DNA of 12,604 nt from Propionibacteriaceae bacterium (lineage in GTDB: Bacteria; Actinomycetota; Actinomycetes; Propionibacteriales; Propionibacteriaceae): the NCBI GenBank assembly GCA_031287505.1, contig JAITSW010000004.1, forward strand, positions 1-12,604, given 5' to 3'. Positions 5,225 to 12,460 of the stretch are shown in pieces. How positions within the stretch are numbered: the stretch's first letter is position 1; each line of letters opens with the position of its first letter. A program made the translations under genes and the position numbers. The notes beneath the pieces are model-generated. The model did not search any database, was not told the DNA's origin, and was given only the letters and a program-made list of their open reading frames with translations.

Positions 5225-7171
5225 GTGGACGAAGAGTTGGAGCAAGGTTCCGTGGCGCTGCCAAGGCGTGCCCTGAGTGCCGACTTTGAGCCTGCCGCTG
5301 ATTTGGAGTCGCCGCCCCCCGGAGGGCATTCCCGGCCCAGCCGGGCGTTTTCAGTTGGCGATGACCTAGCTGGAGACGCAGGCGGGGAACCGCTAAATGC
5401 CATACCCGATGACGGGCTACCGCTTAACGCCGCACCCGAAAACGGCCTACCGCTTAACCCCGCACCCGAAAACGGTCTACCACTTAACGCCGCACCCGAA
5501 AACGGCCTGCCGCTGCCAGAAAACACCCCTGCGCCACCGGAAGAAGCCAAACCGACTCCCCGACGCAGGATTCCGCTTATCCCCCGCTACCGAGCCGACT
5601 CCCGCACCACCTTGGAGAAGCTGCGCGAATGGCAGCCCGCCGATCAGCTCAACTCCTGGCTCGTCACCATTGCCATCACCTTGGTGGCGTTCGCCACCCG
5701 GCTGGTCAATCTGAATTTTCCCAACAAGCTGATCTTTGACGAGACGTATTACGCTAAAGACGCCTGGACGCTGTCGCATCTGGGGTACGAGGGTTCTTGG
5801 CCGGAAAAGATTGACGGCGTCGAGGCTAATGCGGCGGTCGCCGCCGGAAGTGTTGACGCGTTCACGACAGACCCGGCTTTTGTGGTGCACCCACCGCTGG
5901 GCAAGTGGATTATCGCTATCGGCGAACAACTATTTGGCATGACGTCCTTTGGCTGGCGCATCATGCCCTGCGTATTCGGCGCGCTGCTCATCATGCTCAC
6001 CATCCGCTTGGGCCGCCGGCTCTCGCGTTCCACCCTCATCGGAGCCATCGCCGGCATATTCCTCACCTTTGACGGCTTGACCTTCGTAATGTCGAGAGTG
6101 GCGCTGCTGGACATCTTCCAATCCGTCTTCCTGCTCGCGGCGGTGGCTTCCTGTGTCGCAGACCGCGACTACTACCGCGCCAAAATAGCCGATAAAATCG
6201 AAGCCGCCCGCCGGCCTGATCTTAGGGGTCATTTTGGCCCGATGGTTTGGCTGCGCCCTTGGCGGCTGTTGGCCGGCGTGATGTTTGGGCTGGCTATCGC
6301 AATCAAATGGACTTCGCTCTACCCGCTGGCGGCAATGGGCATCCTCAGCGTTGTTTGGGATGTCCGGGCCCGGTATTTGGCCGGCGCGTCCAAGCAGGCA
6401 TTTTGGGCCTTGTTAAAAGACGGCATTCCGGCGTTTGCCCGAATGGTTGTGGTGGCCGTGCCGGTGTATCTGGCCACCTGGATGAGTTGGTTTGCCTCCA
6501 GCGCCGGCTGGGGCAGAAATTGGGGGACGGAGAACCCAGGCGATCCCCTTACCCAGACCTTTGGCCCCGATCTGGCGGCCTGGCTGAATTACCACAAAGA
6601 GATTTATGGCTTCCACACCGGCGATTTCATGATGCTCGAAGCCGACCACCCATATGAGGCGCATCCGTTGGGCTGGCTCATCATGTGGCGTCCCACCGCA
6701 ATGGACGCCCAAAACGGCATTGAGCCCGGCACCGAAGGCTGCCCGCTAGGCCAAGGGGAATGCTTGCGGGTGATCACCGGTCTGGGCACCCCGGTCTTCT
6801 GGTGGCTGGCGGCGTTTGCCATCCTCGCCTGCGCCATCTTGTGGCTAGGTGATCGGGATTGGCGCTTTGGGCTACCGTTCCTGGCCACCATGAGCATGTA
6901 TCTGCCGTGGTTCCTATATGCCGGACGTCCAACCTTCCACTTCTACTCGATCACCTTCGTGCCCTATTTGGCGATTGGCTTGGCTTTGTTCTTAGGAGCG
7001 GTTTTGGGGCCGCCAGGCTGGCCGGCACGTCGCTCGAGAGGGATCGCCGTAGCTGTCATCCTCACTTTGGTTGCCGCCAATTTCGTCTGGATCTATCCGC
7101 TGTTAAGCGATGAAACGCTACCGCGCACGCTTTGGCAATTGCGTTTGTGGTTTGGGCCTTTGTGGATCTAG
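5225..7171 (+). CDS. pmt: Protein O-mannosyltransferase (GT39 family)
   Basis: Membrane glycosyltransferase that transfers mannose from polyprenyl-phosphate-mannose to Ser/Thr of exported proteins during Sec translocation. The 648-residue product has two parts. Residues 1-145 are hydrophilic, acidic and proline-rich with a 10-residue tandem repeat at 53-97. The remainder is a polytopic membrane domain beginning near SWLVTIAITLVAFATRLVNL. Family motifs include FDETYYAKDAW with the catalytic-type Asp172-Glu173 pair in the first external loop, VHPPLGKW at 221-228, the DGLTFVMSR segment, IKWTSLYP, a long loop with WLNYHKEIYGFH, and the C-terminal PLWI. The usual actinobacterial enzyme is nearer 500-550 aa, so the N-terminus is an extension. 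The GTG at 5225 has no ribosome site but a -10 box at leaderless distance; an in-frame GTG at 5252, preceded by AAGG, is an alternative that would remove nine residues. Neighbouring rsmI is the typical actinobacterial partner. Confidence 0.94.
   Translation: MDEELEQGSVALPRRALSADFEPAADLESPPPGGHSRPSRAFSVGDDLAGDAGGEPLNAIPDDGLPLNAAPENGLPLNPAPENGLPLNAAPENGLPLPENTPAPPEEAKPTPRRRIPLIPRYRADSRTTLEKLREWQPADQLNSWLVTIAITLVAFATRLVNLNFPNKLIFDETYYAKDAWTLSHLGYEGSWPEKIDGVEANAAVAAGSVDAFTTDPAFVVHPPLGKWIIAIGEQLFGMTSFGWRIMPCVFGALLIMLTIRLGRRLSRSTLIGAIAGIFLTFDGLTFVMSRVALLDIFQSVFLLAAVASCVADRDYYRAKIADKIEAARRPDLRGHFGPMVWLRPWRLLAGVMFGLAIAIKWTSLYPLAAMGILSVVWDVRARYLAGASKQAFWALLKDGIPAFARMVVVAVPVYLATWMSWFASSAGWGRNWGTENPGDPLTQTFGPDLAAWLNYHKEIYGFHTGDFMMLEADHPYEAHPLGWLIMWRPTAMDAQNGIEPGTEGCPLGQGECLRVITGLGTPVFWWLAAFAILACAILWLGDRDWRFGLPFLATMSMYLPWFLYAGRPTFHFYSITFVPYLAIGLALFLGAVLGPPGWPARRSRGIAVAVILTLVAANFVWIYPLLSDETLPRTLWQLRLWFGPLWI
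5381..5512 (+). repeat. In-frame 30-bp tandem repeats in pmt
   Basis: Three units at 5411-5440, 5441-5470 and 5471-5500 differ by only a few bases. A diverged unit precedes them (5381-5410) and a partial one follows. Each encodes ten residues of the type NGLPLNAAPE (D/N first residue, A/P at position 7). The repeat lies in the N-terminal hydrophilic part, which in this family faces the cytoplasm before the first membrane helix. Since the period is a multiple of three, copy-number change would keep the frame. Confidence 0.92.
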
Positions 7172-7231
7172 CGGCGCGCAAGAGAGCATCTCACCGCTAT
7201 CGGAAAACAGGGAGTAACCCCCCGCGGGGAA

Positions 7232-7237
7232 TAAGGT
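7232..7237 (+). promoter_or_regulatory. Candidate -10 box for the uracil permease gene
   Basis: TAAGGT matches TANNNT and lies 46 nt before the uraA ATG, just before a palindrome. A start about 7 nt downstream would fall within that palindrome. No clear -35 is seen. The gene could alternatively be read from pmt, since no classical terminator separates them. Confidence 0.3.
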
Positions 7238-7241
7238 AATA

Positions 7242-7260
7242 CCGACCAATACCTGGTCGG
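7242..7260. promoter_or_regulatory. 6-bp inverted repeat upstream of uraA, candidate operator or leader hairpin
   Basis: CCGACC (7242-7247) and GGTCGG (7255-7260) are perfect inverted repeats around the 7-nt spacer AATACCT. The element ends 23 nt before the uraA start and 12 nt before its AAAGGAG ribosome site (7272-7278). Its position suits a repressor site over the transcription start or a leader hairpin. I see no sequence like the known PyrR-binding loop, so the regulator is unknown. Confidence 0.45.
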
Positions 7261-7283
7261 GGCAATTCCATAAAGGAGAACTC

Positions 7284-8609
7284 ATGGCTCTGTGGAAACT
7301 TCACGGCGACGGCAAGACGATAAAGCCCGGCGAAGTTGTCGACCCTGGGGAACGGCTCAATTGGGGTCTGAGCGTCAGCATGGGGATGCAGCATGTCGTG
7401 GCAATGTTTGGCGCGACCTTCTTGGTGCCGCTCCTCACCAAATTCCCGCCATCGACCACGCTGCTTTTCTCAGGCTTGGGCACTGTCATCTTCTTGTTGG
7501 TCACCCGGAACAAGCTTCCCTCGTACCTGGGTTCGTCCTTCGCCTTCATCTCGCCGATCGCCGCCGCCGTGGGTATGGAAAACGGCGGTTTTGGCACCGC
7601 GCTTTTCGGTGTCCTACTCAGCGGCGTCACTTTGGCCATCGTCGGCCTTATCGTCAACTTTGCCGGCTCTAGCTGGATAGACAAGCTGATGCCTCCCGCC
7701 ATGACAGGCACCATCGTCATGCTGATCGGCTTCAACCTTGCGGGGGCGGCCAAAAACAACTTCCAACACGTCTACACCGCTAAAAACGGCGATACCGTGG
7801 CACTTGGGCAACACGCCGACCTGACCGGCTGGATCACCGTCATCGCCATCGTGCTCATTACCGTGCTTTTCCGGGGAGTCGTCGGGCGCTTGTCGATCCT
7901 GCTAGGCGTGCTTGTCGGCTATGCCGCGGCACTAGCCCAGGGGCAAATCGACTTCAGCGTCATTGACAGGACGATCAAAGAGGACGGATGGTTTGGCCTT
8001 CCCCCATTTACCCTGCCCACACCAAGCGTGGCTGTTGTCGGCCTGTTCCTGCCGGTGGTCTTCGTCCTCATCGCCGAAAACGTCGGGCATGTGAAGTCGG
8101 TAGCCTTGATGACCGGCAAGAACTACGACAAATCGATGGGGCTGGCGCTGCTTGGGGACGGGCTGGCTACCACCTTGGCAGGCTTGGGCGGCGGATCTGG
8201 CACTACCACGTACGCCGAAAACATCGGTGTCATGGCGGCAACCAAAGTCTATTCGACGGCACTGTACTGGGTCGCGGCATTCACCGCGGTCATCCTCTCT
8301 TTGATCCCCCCCTTCGGCGCAGCCATCAGCACTGTTCCCTACGGCGTGCTCGGCGGTGCCGGAGTGGTGCTCTACGGCATGATCGGTCTGCTGGGCGCTC
8401 GGATTTGGGTCGAAAACAAGGTGGACTTCACCAGCCCGGTCAATCTCTTCCCGGCAGCTGTCGGCCTGATTATCGGCATCTCCGATCTCTCGTTCACCAT
8501 TGCCGGCATCGCCTTCGGAGGTGTGGCAGTCGGAACGGTCACCGCCTTGGCGCTCTTCCATGTGATGAAGGCTCTCGCCACTTGGCGTGGCACAGACGTC
8601 GCCGCCTAA
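7284..8609 (+). CDS. uraA: Uracil permease (NCS2 family, UraA type)
   Basis: An inner-membrane proton symporter that imports uracil for salvage. The 441-residue protein has family length and about 14 hydrophobic segments. It begins with a short cytoplasmic tail and the NCS2 signature GMQHVVAMFGATFLVPLL (34-51). SFAFISP at 85-91 is in the first half of the inverted repeat. The substrate site residues of E. coli UraA are matched by AENVGHVK at 264-271 (Glu265 and His269, equivalents of Glu241 and His245) and GSGTTTYAENIGV at 304-316 (Glu312, equivalent of Glu290). The GH in this motif favours uracil over xanthine or urate as substrate. The ATG is well supported by AAAGGAG, 5 nt upstream. It lies 112 nt after pmt and is followed directly by a strong terminator, so it is probably the last gene of its transcript. 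Confidence 0.94.
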   Translation: MALWKLHGDGKTIKPGEVVDPGERLNWGLSVSMGMQHVVAMFGATFLVPLLTKFPPSTTLLFSGLGTVIFLLVTRNKLPSYLGSSFAFISPIAAAVGMENGGFGTALFGVLLSGVTLAIVGLIVNFAGSSWIDKLMPPAMTGTIVMLIGFNLAGAAKNNFQHVYTAKNGDTVALGQHADLTGWITVIAIVLITVLFRGVVGRLSILLGVLVGYAAALAQGQIDFSVIDRTIKEDGWFGLPPFTLPTPSVAVVGLFLPVVFVLIAENVGHVKSVALMTGKNYDKSMGLALLGDGLATTLAGLGGGSGTTTYAENIGVMAATKVYSTALYWVAAFTAVILSLIPPFGAAISTVPYGVLGGAGVVLYGMIGLLGARIWVENKVDFTSPVNLFPAAVGLIIGISDLSFTIAGIAFGGVAVGTVTALALFHVMKALATWRGTDVAA

Positions 8610-8619
8610 CAGCTCAATT

Positions 8620-8655
8620 CGGCGGGGTTGCGGCAACTGCGACCCCGCCGCTTTT
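8620..8655 (+). terminator. Intrinsic terminator after uraA
   Basis: CGGCGGGGT (8620-8628) pairs perfectly with ACCCCGCCG (8642-8650). The stem extends by T.G, G-C and C-G pairs to a 7-nt loop GGCAACT, giving 12 pairs in all. CTTTT follows at once, and another T run after CA. It starts 10 nt beyond the uraA stop and ends 14 nt before the next gene's start codon, so it also sets the minimum room for that gene's own promoter. Confidence 0.92.
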
Positions 8656-8669
8656 CATTTTGAGGATAG

Positions 8670-10001
8670 ATGACGGACGACTCGATTGAATCGGCACCTG
8701 ACAACCGGAAGTTAGACCGCGAAATCCTGGCGCTTGCGGTACCGGCTTTTGCCACTTTGGTGGCGGAGCCGCTGCTGCTGCTCGCCGATTCGGCGATCAT
8801 CGGGCATCTGGCCACCCCGGCTCTGGCCGGACTTGGGGTGGCGGCGAATGTCGTCAGCGTGACTATCGGCCTGTGCATATTCCTTGCCTACGGAACGACT
8901 GGCTCAGTGGCACGGCGGCTAGGCGCTGGAGACAGGCGCGGCGCCTTAGCCGACGGGTTAGACGGGATCACTCTGGGTGTCGTCATCGGCGTGGGTTTGG
9001 CTGTCGCCATCTTCTTTCTCGCCCCCACCCTCGTCGGCCTTTATGGGGCGGACGGCGAAGTCTTCGAATATGCGTTGCGCTATCTACAGTTGGTGGCTCT
9101 TGGGTTCCCGGCGGTATTGTCGATGCTGGCCGCCACCGGGGTGTTGCGCGGGCTCCAAAACACCCGCATCCCGATGTATGTCGCGGTGGCGATGAACCTG
9201 GCCAATATCGCCGCGAATTTCTACTTCGTCTATGGGCTGCATTTGGGTATTGCCGGCGCAGCCGTCGGGACTCTCATCTCGCAATATGCGGCAGCGATTG
9301 CGCTAGTAAGCCGCGTTATTTCCGGGGCTCGAAACGAGCAGATCCGCTATCGGCCAAATCCGCGCGGAATTCTCGAACAAGCCAAGACCGGTGGCTGGCT
9401 GGTTTTGCGCACGCTGGGTTTGCAGGCAGCGCTTGTCCTCACCACCATGGTCGCCTCTCGGATGGGGGCGAAATCTATGGCTGCACACCAGATCCTCAAC
9501 AGCATCTGGGCGCTTCTCACCTACGCCATGGACGCAGTTGCCATCGCCGCCCAAGCCATCATCGCCAGGTATCTGGGTGCTGGGGAACCGGCGATCGTCC
9601 GTCGGCTAATGAAACGGATGTTGGGCTACGGAGTCGGACTGGGCCTCACCCTTGGCTTCCTCGTTTGGGCTGGTAGCCGGCTATATCTGGGCGTCTTCAC
9701 CCCGGATGCGCACGTGCGGGAATTGGTCGCGGGCACGCTCATCGCCTTCGCTTTGACCACCCCCGTTTCCGGCGTCGTCTTCGTGTTGGACGGTGTCCTA
9801 ATCGGCGCTGGGGATGCCCGCTATCTGGCGCTGGCACACCTAGTCAACTTCCTGACATACCTGCCCTTGGCCCTGGCCGTGATGCACACGCAGGCCGGGA
9901 TCTTCTGGCTCTGGCTGGCCTACTGCGGCTTCATGGTTTCACGCATCATCACGTTGAGCTTACGAGCCCGCGGGACAGCCTGGATGCGGCTTGGAGCCTG
10001 A
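8670..10001 (+). CDS. MATE-family multidrug/antimicrobial efflux protein, DinF type
   Basis: A cytoplasmic-membrane cation-coupled exporter of the MATE superfamily; DinF-type members export organic cations, reactive compounds or bile-salt-like toxins, but the substrate here cannot be read from sequence. The 443-residue protein has about 12 membrane segments in two homologous halves. The N-terminus REILALAVPAFATLVAEPLL leads into LADSAIIGHL (38-47), and LAGLGVAANVV follows. GVLRGLQNTRIPM at 157-169 is the typical first-half loop motif. The second half repeats the pattern with GLQAALVLTTMVASRMGA and MAAHQIL, and VLDGVLIGAGDARYLAL near the end matches the equivalent loop. The ATG has GAGG about 5 nt upstream. 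The strong terminator before it means that expression needs either read-through or a promoter within uraA or the terminator trailer. It faces the convergent AEC gene across a 272-bp gap. Confidence 0.92.
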   Translation: MTDDSIESAPDNRKLDREILALAVPAFATLVAEPLLLLADSAIIGHLATPALAGLGVAANVVSVTIGLCIFLAYGTTGSVARRLGAGDRRGALADGLDGITLGVVIGVGLAVAIFFLAPTLVGLYGADGEVFEYALRYLQLVALGFPAVLSMLAATGVLRGLQNTRIPMYVAVAMNLANIAANFYFVYGLHLGIAGAAVGTLISQYAAAIALVSRVISGARNEQIRYRPNPRGILEQAKTGGWLVLRTLGLQAALVLTTMVASRMGAKSMAAHQILNSIWALLTYAMDAVAIAAQAIIARYLGAGEPAIVRRLMKRMLGYGVGLGLTLGFLVWAGSRLYLGVFTPDAHVRELVAGTLIAFALTTPVSGVVFVLDGVLIGAGDARYLALAHLVNFLTYLPLALAVMHTQAGIFWLWLAYCGFMVSRIITLSLRARGTAWMRLGA

Positions 10002-10015
10002 CGGGTTTTGGCTGA

Positions 10016-10168
10016 TCCGCGCATTGGGCTAGCGGCGATCTGAGTATTCCCGCTGCCCATGCGGCTCTCGCCCGACAGGTTATTGCCGCCGGAAAGCATG
10101 TCTATTTCGATACCGCTGCCACAAAGGGCCTACCAGCCGAGGTAAAAGAACGGCTTGCGAAGTGGTGA
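10016..10168 (+). pseudogene. Orphan 3' coding fragment (about 50 codons, unrecognised)
   Basis: Downstream of the MATE gene an open frame of 50 codons runs from just after an in-frame TGA at 10013-10015 to a TGA at 10166-10168. It has no ATG, GTG or TTG start. Its translation looks protein-like rather than random, including SIPAAHAALARQVIAAGKHV and, at the end, GLPAEVKERLAKW, an alternating amphipathic pattern with a typical charged C-terminus. I do not recognise the family. The likeliest reading is the tail of a gene whose body was deleted. A frameshifted or uncommonly initiated small gene is possible, as is chance. The frame differs from that of the MATE gene, so it is not a read-through extension of it. 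Confidence 0.4.
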
Positions 10169-10232
10169 AAAGCGTCCGGGCAAGAGCGGTCGAAACTATC
10201 GTCGAACTATTGGCTGGCTGGCTAGCGGCAGG

Positions 10233-10253
10233 TAATGGGGCGAACGCCCATTA
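10233..10253. terminator. Hairpin between convergent MATE and AEC genes
   Basis: TAATGGG (10233-10239) pairs with CCCATTA (10247-10253), and the inner CG/CG can pair beyond a one-base bulge. It lies 20 nt beyond the AEC stop codon and could terminate transcription from both sides, but there is no T tract on either strand, so it is not a canonical intrinsic terminator. The remaining noncoding bases of 10169-10273 show only a short GGCT run. Confidence 0.35.
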
Positions 10254-10273
10254 TGGGGGAACTGGGATCGCGG

Positions 10274-11212
10274 CTATCCGACCCAGAGGATGCCTGCCAA
10301 AGCCAACAGCGATGGAAGGGTCAAAATCGAGGCGGCGGTCGAGACGCACAAAAATTGGGTGGAGAATTTCGCGTCTATTTTGTGCAGGACGGAGAACTGA
10401 ACCGTCGCGACCCCCACCGGGCAGGCCATAGCTATCAGAGCCACCATTCTCACCACTGCCGGAAGGGGGAGCAACGTTAAAATGCCGAAAACAACTAACG
10501 AAACCACCACATTGCGCATCAGCGTTCCGTACCAGACCTTTGGCGAGGTGAACATAGAGCGCAGCGAGATAGTGGCGACCTGAGAGCCGATAAAGATCAT
10601 CGACAACGCTGTGTTTAGCCCGGCGACCGATTCCACCGCGCTACCAAGCACGTCTGGCAGCTGGATTGAGAAGATGAAGAGGAGCACCGCCAGCACCGCG
10701 CCGACAATGTTTGGGTTGGTCACAATTCTGCGCGCCTGCTTTTTCAAGTCGCGTTCGTCGCTAAACATGGCGATGCCGTGCGTCCACACAAACACGTTGA
10801 ACGCCAAAATGAACGCGACTAGGTAAAAGACAGCGTCTACACCGATAAGGGCAGTTACCAAGGGGATGCCGTAAAAGCCCAGGTTGGTGTAGACCGTTCC
10901 AAAGCGCAGGACTCGGCGCTCGACAACGTCCGGCAACGCACGTTTGGGAAATAGCAGCTTGGCTAGCGCAATGCTGACTAGCAAGAGCCCGCAGGCTACT
11001 GCAAAGGCCAAGCCAAGCTGAAGCAGCCGATCATTGTCAAAGGATATTTGGAAGGCGTGGATAACCACGCAGGGGTTGACCACGTACACCAAGACGTTGT
11101 TGATTCCGCTGACCCCGCCCTTTTTGATGAGTTTTAGCCGAAAAAGGATCCAGCCCGCCAAGATGATGACCATCATCACCGAAACTTGTTGAGCGGCAAT
11201 CAGAAAACCCAT
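10274..11212 (-). CDS. AEC-family (auxin efflux carrier-like) permease
   Basis: A membrane transporter of the AEC family (Mem_trans fold), whose bacterial members move organic acids such as malate or malonate; the substrate here is not predictable. The 312-residue protein has the family length and about ten hydrophobic segments. The N-terminus is a membrane helix followed by GWILFRLKLIKKGG, as usual for AEC proteins. Further family features are NNVLVYVVNPCVV (38-50), TNLGFYGIPL (109-118), a cytoplasmic loop rich in Lys/Arg around 150-165, NPNIVG (166-171), LSMIFIGSQVA in the second half and CPVGVATVQF near the end. The ATG lies 8 nt after the methyltransferase stop, and only a weak G-rich stretch precedes it, so coupling to that gene is likely. 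It is the last gene of the right-hand minus-strand operon. The reason for its pairing with a methyltransferase is not evident. Confidence 0.9.
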   Translation of the reverse strand: MGFLIAAQQVSVMMVIILAGWILFRLKLIKKGGVSGINNVLVYVVNPCVVIHAFQISFDNDRLLQLGLAFAVACGLLLVSIALAKLLFPKRALPDVVERRVLRFGTVYTNLGFYGIPLVTALIGVDAVFYLVAFILAFNVFVWTHGIAMFSDERDLKKQARRIVTNPNIVGAVLAVLLFIFSIQLPDVLGSAVESVAGLNTALSMIFIGSQVATISLRSMFTSPKVWYGTLMRNVVVSLVVFGILTLLPLPAVVRMVALIAMACPVGVATVQFSVLHKIDAKFSTQFLCVSTAASILTLPSLLALAGILWVG

Positions 11213-11220
11213 AACGTGGG

Positions 11221-12399
11221 CTACTCTAGACCCTTCACCCGGCTAGCTATAACGGCCTTTGCCCCGGTGGCGGTATCGGTGAGAATAAGTGTTGCGGCTG
11301 CCCTGCCCCGAAGTCTGAGCTCTTTGCGATATTGCGCAGGATTAATGTCGACACCGCGGACTTTGATCTCTAGCTTGCCGATGTCGCGGGCACCCAGGGC
11401 GGCTCGGATTTTTCGGGTGTCGAACGGGAGCACTTCGTCCACCTCAAAAGCGCAGGCATATGGGGTGGGAGTCAAATCATCCGAGCTGATATACCCGATC
11501 TTTGGCGCCAGCAGCCAACCATTCACAACTTCGGCCACCTGCGGGATGCCCCCGGCGCGGATCACCGCCGGATCTGGTTCGTATAGGTAACGGCCCACCT
11601 GCCCGATCCTTGCCACGGCTGATGACGCGATATCCATTTGGCCGCCTTTGGGAAGAAGCACGGCCTTGCGGGAGCCGGGCCCGTCAATACCGTTCCAAAT
11701 CGACAGCTCCACCAAATCGCCTGCCTCGCTCACCCAGGTAGCACAAGCCCAAGGCGGAATCTTGCCCAGCGGCAACCCGGGCCCGGTTTTCACACATCCG
11801 ACGTTGGCGGCTAGCAGCCCGCAAGCGAACTCCCAAGACGGGCTCATTCCGCCAACACCCCAGAATTGCCCGCGCCCGTCGCGGCGGGCCGGATCCAAGA
11901 AAACGGCCGTATCGCGAGCCGCCAACTCGGCCGCCAAGTCTTCTGCACGCCCGCGCAACAACTTAGCCCCAGGTAGATTGGCGCCGGCGAAGATAGCCGT
12001 AACCGGATCAAGCTCAACGGCTGTCACACTGAGCCCCGCATCAAGCATGGCTAGGGCGTCTGCGCCCAAACCACAGCCAAAATCCACCACCTTGCGGCTT
12101 CCCTGCTTAGCCAGGCGCTCTGCCCGCCAGCGGGCTACCGGCGCCCGGGTAGCTTGCTGCAAACCGGCATCTGTGAAAAACAGCTCATCGGCCCGCGTCC
12201 CAAATTTGCGCCGCGCCTTGCGCCGCAGCGCTGTCTGGCCCAAAGCCGCGGCTGCCTGCTCTGGTTGCCAATTCCGCCGCATGCCCGTAGCGGCGGCGAG
12301 TGAGTCCAAATCGTCATATTGCGAAGCATCGGCGAGCGCCCGAGCCCCGTCCGGTGAAATCAACCACTGGGCAATAGCCACCGTTGCCGCCTCAGCCAT
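11221..12399 (-). CDS. Class I SAM-dependent methyltransferase with C-terminal THUMP-like domain
   Basis: The protein (392 aa) is a cytoplasmic SAM methyltransferase, probably acting on RNA, though no target is known for this family. Residues 1-100 are helical and basic (e.g. RRKARRKFG at 59-67). The Rossmann domain has motif I VVDFGCGLGADAL (104-116), the acidic end of strand 2 in VELDP (128-132) and DPARRDGRG (169-177) in the motif IV position. The C-terminal third ends in the THUMP-like part, LEIKVRGVDINPAQYRKELR followed by ATLILTDTATGAKAVIASRV. THUMP-type domains bind RNA, which supports an RNA target by inference. The ATG has no ribosome site and overlaps by 8 nt a possible short upstream frame that starts at the end of the NUDIX gene; reinitiation would explain this. 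It is followed 8 nt later by the AEC gene. Confidence 0.88.
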   Translation of the reverse strand: MAEAATVAIAQWLISPDGARALADASQYDDLDSLAAATGMRRNWQPEQAAAALGQTALRRKARRKFGTRADELFFTDAGLQQATRAPVARWRAERLAKQGSRKVVDFGCGLGADALAMLDAGLSVTAVELDPVTAIFAGANLPGAKLLRGRAEDLAAELAARDTAVFLDPARRDGRGQFWGVGGMSPSWEFACGLLAANVGCVKTGPGLPLGKIPPWACATWVSEAGDLVELSIWNGIDGPGSRKAVLLPKGGQMDIASSAVARIGQVGRYLYEPDPAVIRAGGIPQVAEVVNGWLLAPKIGYISSDDLTPTPYACAFEVDEVLPFDTRKIRAALGARDIGKLEIKVRGVDINPAQYRKELRLRGRAAATLILTDTATGAKAVIASRVKGLE

Positions 12400-12407
12400 T
12401 TGGTAAG
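12385..12407. repeat. 23-bp direct repeat, copy 1, at the methyltransferase start
   Basis: This segment matches 12446-12468 with two mismatches over 23 bp, at an offset of 61 bp. On the minus strand both read CTTACCAAATG followed by a closely spaced stop-like triplet and GGCGGCA. In this copy the ATG is the start codon of the methyltransferase gene. Confidence 0.8.
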
Positions 12408-12460
12408 TGCCGTCGTCGGTTTCGCAGAATCATTTCAGTCCTAGCTGCCGCCTTAGGCAT
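12392..12460 (-). other. Possible 22-codon upstream frame linking the NUDIX gene to the methyltransferase
   Basis: A minus-strand frame starts with ATG at 12460, overlapping the NUDIX stop by 8 nt, and ends with TGA at 12392-12394, overlapping the methyltransferase start by 8 nt. It would encode a basic peptide with an RNRRRH stretch. No ribosome site precedes it. Because both junctions overlap, it could carry ribosomes from the NUDIX gene to the methyltransferase. It may equally be a by-product of the 23-bp repeat. No family is recognised. Confidence 0.25.

Noticed and set aside
5212..5550. A 112-codon minus-strand frame with a repeated FSGAALSGRP-like pattern, reminiscent of pentapeptide-repeat proteins
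   Set aside because: It is the antisense reading of the 30-bp repeats in pmt. The periodicity comes from the sense-strand repeat, and the frame runs into the divergent promoter.
7220..7229. CCCCGCGGGG palindrome after pmt
   Set aside because: No loop of workable size and no T tract; GC-rich DNA gives such short palindromes by chance.
7932..8636. A 234-codon minus-strand frame
   Set aside because: Antisense shadow of uraA, ending near the terminator; His/Asp/Gly-rich composition typical of shadow frames.
10162..10431. An 89-codon plus-strand frame starting with GTG after the orphan fragment
   Set aside because: More than half is antisense to the well-supported AEC gene, it lacks a ribosome site, and the translation becomes Arg/Pro-rich and low in complexity. 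The first 37 codons are noted as a possible remnant only.
11648..12406. A 252-codon plus-strand frame
   Set aside because: Antisense to the THUMP-like methyltransferase; Ser/Ala/Pro-rich shadow without a ribosome site.
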